In this document: in pieces, positions 57,986 to 64,000 of the stretch
How the letters are laid out: each line of letters begins with the position of its first letter
How positions within the stretch are numbered: position 1 is the first letter of the stretch
From: Litoditis marina
Lineage: Eukaryota; Nematoda; Chromadorea; Rhabditida; Rhabditidae
Assembly (NCBI GenBank): GCA_964036275.1
Contig: OZ038433.1
Coordinates: 20,108,485-20,172,484, forward strand
DNA: 64,000 nucleotides
Direction of reading: 5' to 3'
Program-made: the position numbers and the translations under genes
Notes under the pieces: model-generated
What the model saw: the letters and a program-made list of their open reading frames with translations, nothing else
Database searches by the model: none
What the model was told of the DNA's origin: nothing

Positions 57986-58184
57986 CAAACCACAAAAATC
58001 TTGAAATAGGCATTTTTTTCTAAATCTTAGAAATTCACATGTTGAAGATGGATGGAATACGTGTTGTGTCAAAACTTCAGACAAATCGACCACGTTTGGA
58101 AAAGTTGTGTGTCTGTGTCCTTATGAAAATTTCCGTTGCCCCTCGTTTCGCGTCTTCCGTTTCCCGTCTCTCGTCCGGTTTTGT

Positions 58185-58362
58185 TATTTTTTAGGTAATT
58201 CTTCTGCCAATTTATAACAACACAATTTTGTTCACTTTTTGCTGAAATTAGTGAACCAAACAGAACTCACACACTTCCTGATGCCCCACTTTTTACTAAT
58301 TTTTCTCTATTTTCCCTCCTCGGTTTATCATATAAATTGGCAGAAGAATTACCTAAAAAATA
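58185..58362. mobile_element. 178-bp element with 32-bp perfect TIRs
   Basis: 58185-58216 and 58331-58362 are perfect reverse complements (TATTTTTTAGGTAATTC start). Possible TA target site at the ends. Non-coding MITE. Confidence 0.75.
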
Positions 58363-58772
58363 CACCAAACTAAAGAACGCGCTTCGCGTTAATCTGAGAT
58401 ACACGAAATATTTAAAAATTGCAATAAATTTTCATTTTTGTCTTCTCTTGTACCATGTAACAACCGGTTGGAATTCTCCAACTATTGCATACTAAAAAGC
58501 TATTAAAACGGAAACATATTCACCGCAACGGGGTATGTTTTGTCTATAAAAACCCCATTCCTTTTCGTTATCTTCGAATTTTTTTGAACCTTAGAAGGTT
58601 CTATATGTATTGCCATGTATGATGCCAAATTCCCACTAATTTTAGTATTTTATAGACAACACATACTTCGTTCGCAATCCCCTCCCCCTAAATATACGCG
58701 TCGAACCCAAGGCTCAAAACTTGTACAAATATTCATATGTCATATGTCATATTAATCAAAAGTACATCCAGA
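58363..58772. other. AT-rich intergenic sequence
   Basis: Nothing recognised. Confidence 0.3.
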
Positions 58773-58855
58773 ATGAAACCAGTGATTGTCACAATCGCAC
58801 TAGCCGTCCAATCAATGATTGTGGGATTGATACTCGTTCGAATGTTGAAAACAAG
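58773..58855 (+). CDS. Possible first exon encoding a signal anchor
   Basis: ATG at 58773 opens MKPVIVTIALAVQSMIVG followed by LILVRMLKT, a short hydrophobic N-terminus typical of a signal peptide or membrane anchor, ending at ACAAG|GTCAGTG, a plausible donor. No downstream exon could be assigned, so this may be chance. Confidence 0.2.
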
Positions 58856-61112
58856 GTCAGTGATGTGCCACCCAATTATAGAGAAACAAAATATACATAC
58901 ATCATAAATTAATGTCATGACGAAGTTACGTTTCAACTTTTACACAAAAATTTAAAAGTTAAGAACGAAGATTCACTCTGATATCAGTCGGAGATACTGT
59001 TTCTCTTCTATTTTGACATTTTATTTAATTTTTTCACTTGATGAGATTAAAAAAATAGAAAAACTACGGGAAGTTCTCCTCTTCTTCAAGTTGAACTTCA
59101 CAATTACAACAAATACTGCATTAAAGAACAACATGAAGGAAATCGTTCATGTACAATAGATAGATGTAGGGCGTCAAAGAAATTGTGCGTCTCCGCTGCC
59201 TGGCCCTGATACAACAAGTAAATCAGTTCCCACCGGGAATTGCAAAACGTTCCTCATAAACGGCCGCCACTGCTCGTACTTATTCTCCGCAGTGGCCGTA
59301 TTTTGTAATATTTGTCAAATAGGCTCAAATAGTGAAAACTCAAATAGCCTATTCGCGGGTTACTCATTTACCCGCATTGGTATTTTGTAAGGTTCAAATA
59401 AACAATTTGCCAAATAGGCGTGTGAACCGTCATTTGGTTATATTTGTTGAATCTTAATTTCATATTTCATAAACGAAGTTTGAATAATATTATTTTGAAA
59501 AAATAATTTATGAAGTAGATTTCTAGTATTTCGATGATTTAACTTTAAATTGCAAATTTGATCACTAAGAACACCTTTTGGGGACGTCCAACCAATACTA
59601 GCAAAAATGGTCACTAGAAGCAAAAATGGTCACTTGAAAAAATTGTCTCTGAGTTTACCAAAAAGTAACAAACAAAAAATAGTTAAAATAGTTAAGTTTC
59701 GAAACTCGAAAGAAAATAGTTGTTTTGCATGCTCGGATAACTCTGAGTTTTAAAAACTCTCAATATTTGTTCGAAGTTATGCTTATCATTTCCGTTGTTA
59801 CGTTTTATGTGGAAATGTCAACGAAGAATAACGTTATAAAAAAAGGAAAATGTCAGAAAGGGAGTTTTAGTATATGAAAGTGCTCAAATAGCACCTACTT
59901 GACCCCTACGAGTGAGCTCATCTTGTCTTCTTTCCACGTGCCAACACTGCATTTACATGTTTGACACACACGTGCCGAAGGGAGAAAACGCCTAAAACCT
60001 GTAGAAATTAATTTGTCTAATAGGAAATAGGAAGTAGTTGGACTTGTTCGAATGGAGTGAGAATAGACTGTAATGATAGGGTATTGAGGTGTTTAAAAAC
60101 TGACTTTCTCGCTGAGTGGTATTTCTGACGACAAACGAAATTATCAGTTGGTAGTAAGTTGTGTATTCTAAAAGTCAAACAGGTCCTGTTCCTGTCAGCA
60201 CAGAATGGAATATATATCCAGTCGATATATAATATCGTGAATTTGTCCTTTTGTCACTAACTGGTTTAAATGCTGCAAGTAGTTAGAATTCGACTGATTT
60301 TCGAACTCGGTGGGAGGAAGAAATTATGTGTAGAGAAAACATGAATTGGCGTTGTGGATGGTAGTCTGTAGTTAGCAAATATAAGCTGGTTGAACTAAAC
60401 TACCACTATTCATAAGCATGAAACTCACTTTTCTTCCTTTGATGATTCCCTTGATCCACCAATCATGTCAACCAACATCACTCCACGTTAGTTCATGTAG
60501 ACTCAGTCCAATTATCAATATTACACCGTGATGCGTGTTCCATCGGTACACTGCTGGTTACTGTGGATTTGAGCCGTTGTGTGAATTTTTGAATAATGTG
60601 AATAAACAACTACTTTTCGTTGATATTTCTCAGGATAGAATAGATATAGGGAGTGACCGAAGATTCATTGTAGTTTGAGTTTCACATGCTCTTATTCACA
60701 AAATTTTACCAAAAAGGATAACGACTCTACTGAAAAAAAGGATATACAACCAAATTTGGTACAAGAGTACAAGTTGTCCGCTCATTTCGAAGTGTATGAT
60801 GAATGTGAATATGAGATCTTCCAATTTTATTTGGCGAGGGATTGAACTTCAGAAATACAATGTGTTCGAAGCCTGGATGGATTTTATACTTGGATGCTTA
60901 GATGGAATATTGAACGAGTGCTTTATTTGCTTTATAAAAACCTGATGGAAACCCTATACACAAAAAAGAATTCCTCTGAAGAGGACCTGAATTGTTCTAC
61001 AGAACCAAATTGAATACTGTATGACCGTAATGAGCTTCAAATCATAGAAAATAAGCACATAGTAGGGATATAGGTTGAATACGATGACTGATGTTCGCCA
61101 GATTCAAAGGGA
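58856..61112. other. AT-rich intergenic sequence
   Basis: Around 59290-59420, TATTTTGTAA and CAAATAGGC words recur in both orientations. Otherwise no feature supported. Confidence 0.3.
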
Positions 61113-61427
61113 TTGAAAGGCACCCAAGAATTGCGACGTACCTTTTTTAAACTCCAAACGCCGGGAACTCCTAAAGGAGTTCGTTTTCAACTTCCAGCTT
61201 CCACGCATCTTTTCACATTTGCTATTTGGAAGATGGAGGCAGGCCGTATTAGAATAGTTTTATATCCATTACCTCGTCATTTCTTGATATCATCTAAAGT
61301 GACATTTGGGGAAATATGGAACATTTTTGTATGTATTCAAGGAAGTTTTTGGAATTTTGTGATAGATTTTGTTAAAGAATACGGAATAGTGGGGACTTTA
61401 CAGGACTTCATTGCCCACGATATATAG
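61113..61427 (+). CDS. Unrecognised 104-codon open frame
   Basis: Open plus-strand frame from an ATG with mixed composition and an aromatic-rich C-terminal half (FGEIWNIFVCIQGSFWNF). No domain, signal peptide or splice context was recognised. Chance is likely. Confidence 0.12.
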   Translation: MKGTQELRRTFFKLQTPGTPKGVRFQLPASTHLFTFAIWKMEAGRIRIVLYPLPRHFLISSKVTFGEIWNIFVCIQGSFWNFVIDFVKEYGIVGTLQDFIAHDI

Positions 61428-61703
61428 TTTGGTGTTTTTGTACTTTTTATGAATCATCCGTGACAGCAAATGTATGCTAAACTACTTTTGAATATATATG
61501 TGAGTCAATCAACAAAGACAAACCCGGATGATTGGGATGAGTGAGATTGGGGTGGGCTTGGGGACACAACACAAAGTGGTGAAATCATGTTATAGCTGCA
61601 AATTATACAAATGCTAGCATAAGGGTTAAAAGCGAGAGAGAAATCAAGTTCTGAAGAAGAAAAAACAGAGAACATTTATGAGCATCCTTTTTTCTGAACG
61701 CAC

Positions 61704-61818
61704 CTGAATCACGCCACTGAATTGCTCCGATCCGTCGTTGCCTACGTTGTTGTAAAATGTGATCAGTTTCCGTGTTCTCATATTCCAACAAATACGATGT
61801 ATTGATGACATTCATCAT
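61704..61818 (-). CDS. Possible first exon, unrecognised
   Basis: Minus-strand ATG at 61818 opens MMNVINTSYLLEYENT, followed by a glutamine/arginine-rich segment, and ends at GATTCAG|GTGCGTTC, an acceptable donor. No following exon identified. Confidence 0.2.
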
Positions 61819-63869
61819 CCTGCCTCACGTTTCCGAAATATTAGTTGCAATTGCTTTCGCAAACTTATATTTGATACCCTTATTATGTGTAGTAGTTCTG
61901 GTATTACATTGGTAAAGGTCCCCCAACTTTGAACAGAAAATTCCAATAACACAAAGTGGCTAGTAGTATTTCAGGAAACTAGTGGCTATTACGTTAGATA
62001 AAACAGTACTGAACGAAGGTATCCGGGAATGATATAGGGCGATGTCTTGAAAAGTAGATGCAAGTATATTCGCATTATTGATAAAGAACTATGTGGGCTC
62101 GTAGTATGGGTTTACAAAGAATGTGAGAAGTGAAATTGAATATGGGATCGTTAGGAAATAGCTGTATTCAGGGAATGACCAGATTTTAGATGTAGTTTGA
62201 CCTCGATACGCAAATTAGTTCACGGTATGCGACCGAGAAGCAACGGGATCAAACTACAAATATCACGGAATAGGGAAACATACACCGTATCCGTTTTTGT
62301 TTTGAAACGTTCAAACCATATAGATCTACCTTAAGAATCAAACCATATAGCTCTACCTTGAGAATCTATCATCGAATCCTCGTGAAGAAGACTCAAAAGT
62401 GACTATTTTGAGTAAATTCCATCACGGTGGAAAGTTGTGGATAAGCAAAGTGATAATCGAGATAATGACTAGCAACAAGCTAGTGACTCTAGGTATGGTC
62501 AAGTGAGATGTCGTGAAGTTGGAGGCTATTGGGAAGAAATGCGCATTTATGCTTTATATCACCTATAATTGGACCTGTATGTGATAAAAAGGAGAATACG
62601 AGAGAAGTATATTTGCACCACAAGTAATTCCGAAACGCAAACCTATGTTATAGAATAATTTTCGAACGCTCTCACCAATAAATAAATACTTTGGTGTCAG
62701 TAATTTTCTCGTTATACATCTTCACTTTTTGAAATGATATCTCTCTCTTTTTTCATCTTTGTTGGGATGATATTTTGGGTGGGATGCGTTTGAAGATTCT
62801 GCATCACTTGTCTCGTTTCTAATATCTGCGATCTCCGTTCGTTTGTGTAGTTAACCTCGTTTCGAATGACAACGGTTAGAATACTGAATGGAAATGATCT
62901 GGAAAGATAGAGGGGCTATAAGGAAAGTCGTCGATATTTTCAAAAGTAATTGGAATATTATGGATGTTGAGGAATAAGTGTTTTTTATGGTTTTCACATT
63001 GACATTCGGTGAGTGCACAATGATATTAGTAAGTATTGATACAGAAATTAAGAAAGCTTGAAACCTGATCAACTACTATGTAGTTCTAGAGAAATAGGTT
63101 TGTCAAACATATCTGCACTAAGTGGTCTTCTGGCTCGATGTAGGATAGTTTTATTTGCACAGAAAGGATTATAGAAACGAAAATTTTTATAATATTTCAT
63201 TCTCTTTCGGGCTCAGAATCACACGTATCGCATTTTATTAAACGGTTATTATGAGCTAATAGAATACGGATCCAATGGGATTGGTGGCTCACGCTACGTT
63301 TCCTATTACCTGAAACTACGCCTCTTGCCTATCCGTACCAGACTATTTATTTTTCCTTCATCTGTGGCTGTATACCGGCCTCACCACAGCGCGAACTTCT
63401 CATTTTGCGTGCATATCGCAGACGTTCTGCGTGGTCCCGTATGCTGGGGATTCGTGAGCTCAAAAAAATGTGTGGATGTCAATTCAGGTTTCCACTACAA
63501 AAAGTCATCCGGAAGATTCAAATGGGTTCAGGACGTTTACATCGCTAATTAGCTCCCCGCCAACTTACCGAAGGTTGGATTTTACCAGGGTATTTCAGTA
63601 CATATTTTACTCACTTGTACTGCTATTAAACTCAAAATAAACATTGTGGAATGAAATGGACTTATCTGAAATTTAATGGAGTGTTATCACCGTAGTTTGA
63701 AATGAATGAGCGGCTGAGTAGCTAGTTCAGCCGATGTACCATGTTCGACAGTCAGTGGAGAACTGCCTATTACTATTTCAATACTATTGCCACGCGGAGT
63801 TTACTATATAATATAGTGGAAGCCCATCGATAATCATGGGCACACAGACAAATAAATTACCATTCCGCC
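61819..63869. other. AT-rich intergenic sequence
   Basis: A 2x tandem of about 27 bp (TCAAACCATATAG.TCTACCTT) lies at 62312-62365. A 75-codon plus frame at 63325-63552 is followed by AATAAA at about 63635 and could be a 3' exon, but no family is recognised. Confidence 0.3.
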
Positions 63870-63955
63870 TCACTCGGGTGTTAAACCCGCGAGGCTCGGT
63901 GCCGTACGGCGCCCACTAGCGCATACACCAATTGAACACTTGCAGAAGAGAGCAG
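63870..63955 (-). pseudogene. tRNA-like sequence
   Basis: Minus strand has TGTATGCGCTAGTGGGCGCC (A-box-like) and CGCGGGTTTAACACCCG (B-box-like, with TTTAA instead of TTCAA/TTCGA). Not a functional tRNA. Confidence 0.35.
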
Positions 63956-64000
63956 TCAGCTTAGCATTGCTACCATTATGCGATGAAAAGACTTTCGTGT

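Noticed and set aside
57785..58009. Frame with repeated LPWSKFGFAMVEIWVCHG peptide
   Set aside because: Translation of the CCATGG foldback array.

Overview
The window is eukaryotic and most likely from a nematode, probably a Caenorhabditis-like rhabditid. The signs are short introns with TTTTCAG/TTTTAG acceptors and GTGAGT-type donors, fragments of a carbohydrate sulfotransferase family that is expanded in Caenorhabditis, AT-rich intergenic DNA, and tRNA-derived and transposon-derived repeats throughout. No bacterial operons, rRNA genes or CRISPR arrays were seen. I recognise no intact conserved host gene. Almost everything identifiable is repeat or mobile DNA.

Region 1 (1-30702) is a modular megasatellite. 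Two minisatellites alternate with fixed unique-looking cassettes. Minisatellite A has the core ACTGTCTATGTGAGCCCC. Minisatellite B has a roughly 25-bp unit with the core CGCGCTCTATGTTAAGGAG. Both contain TCTATGT. The cassettes hold a ~45-nt GC-rich hairpin (module C), an AT-rich block (D), a ~160-bp conserved block (E) and a pyrimidine-rich block (F). Other dispersed modules are G, with a TATA box at TATAAAA, and H. Large tandem duplications of about 1.5, 3.6 and 0.88 kb overlie this pattern. The long open frames here, such as TVYVSP repeats, come from repeat units whose length is a multiple of three. The region also holds a 0.9-kb TG/TGTA microsatellite, a decayed non-LTR retrotransposon tail, a hammerhead-like motif, and a 2,053-bp PIF/Harbinger-like TIR element carrying an RRM/ORF1-like protein.

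Region 2 (30703-35147) is a 4.4-kb near-perfect palindrome. Each arm carries a broken sulfotransferase fragment followed by a 364-bp LTR, a primer-binding site and the start of a retrotransposon gag. The 651-bp spacer holds the rest of one truncated gag.

Region 3 (35148-44400) is AT-rich DNA. It contains a decayed Penelope-like element on the minus strand (about 39.3-43.96 kb), broken by later insertions and followed by a second hammerhead-like motif. It also contains tandem repeats bearing TGACGTCA and several tRNA-like sequences.

Region 4 (44870-52956, minus) is a seven-exon Tc1/mariner-superfamily DDE transposase gene. I assembled it from splice sites that keep reading phase. It has an AT-hook-like N-terminus, wide spacing between the second D and the E, and an acidic tail, but carries one in-frame stop and one frameshift. 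Its introns are loaded with MITEs and C/G-run elements.

Region 5 (52957-64000) is mostly unannotatable AT-rich DNA with small foldback elements and a few weakly supported candidate exons.
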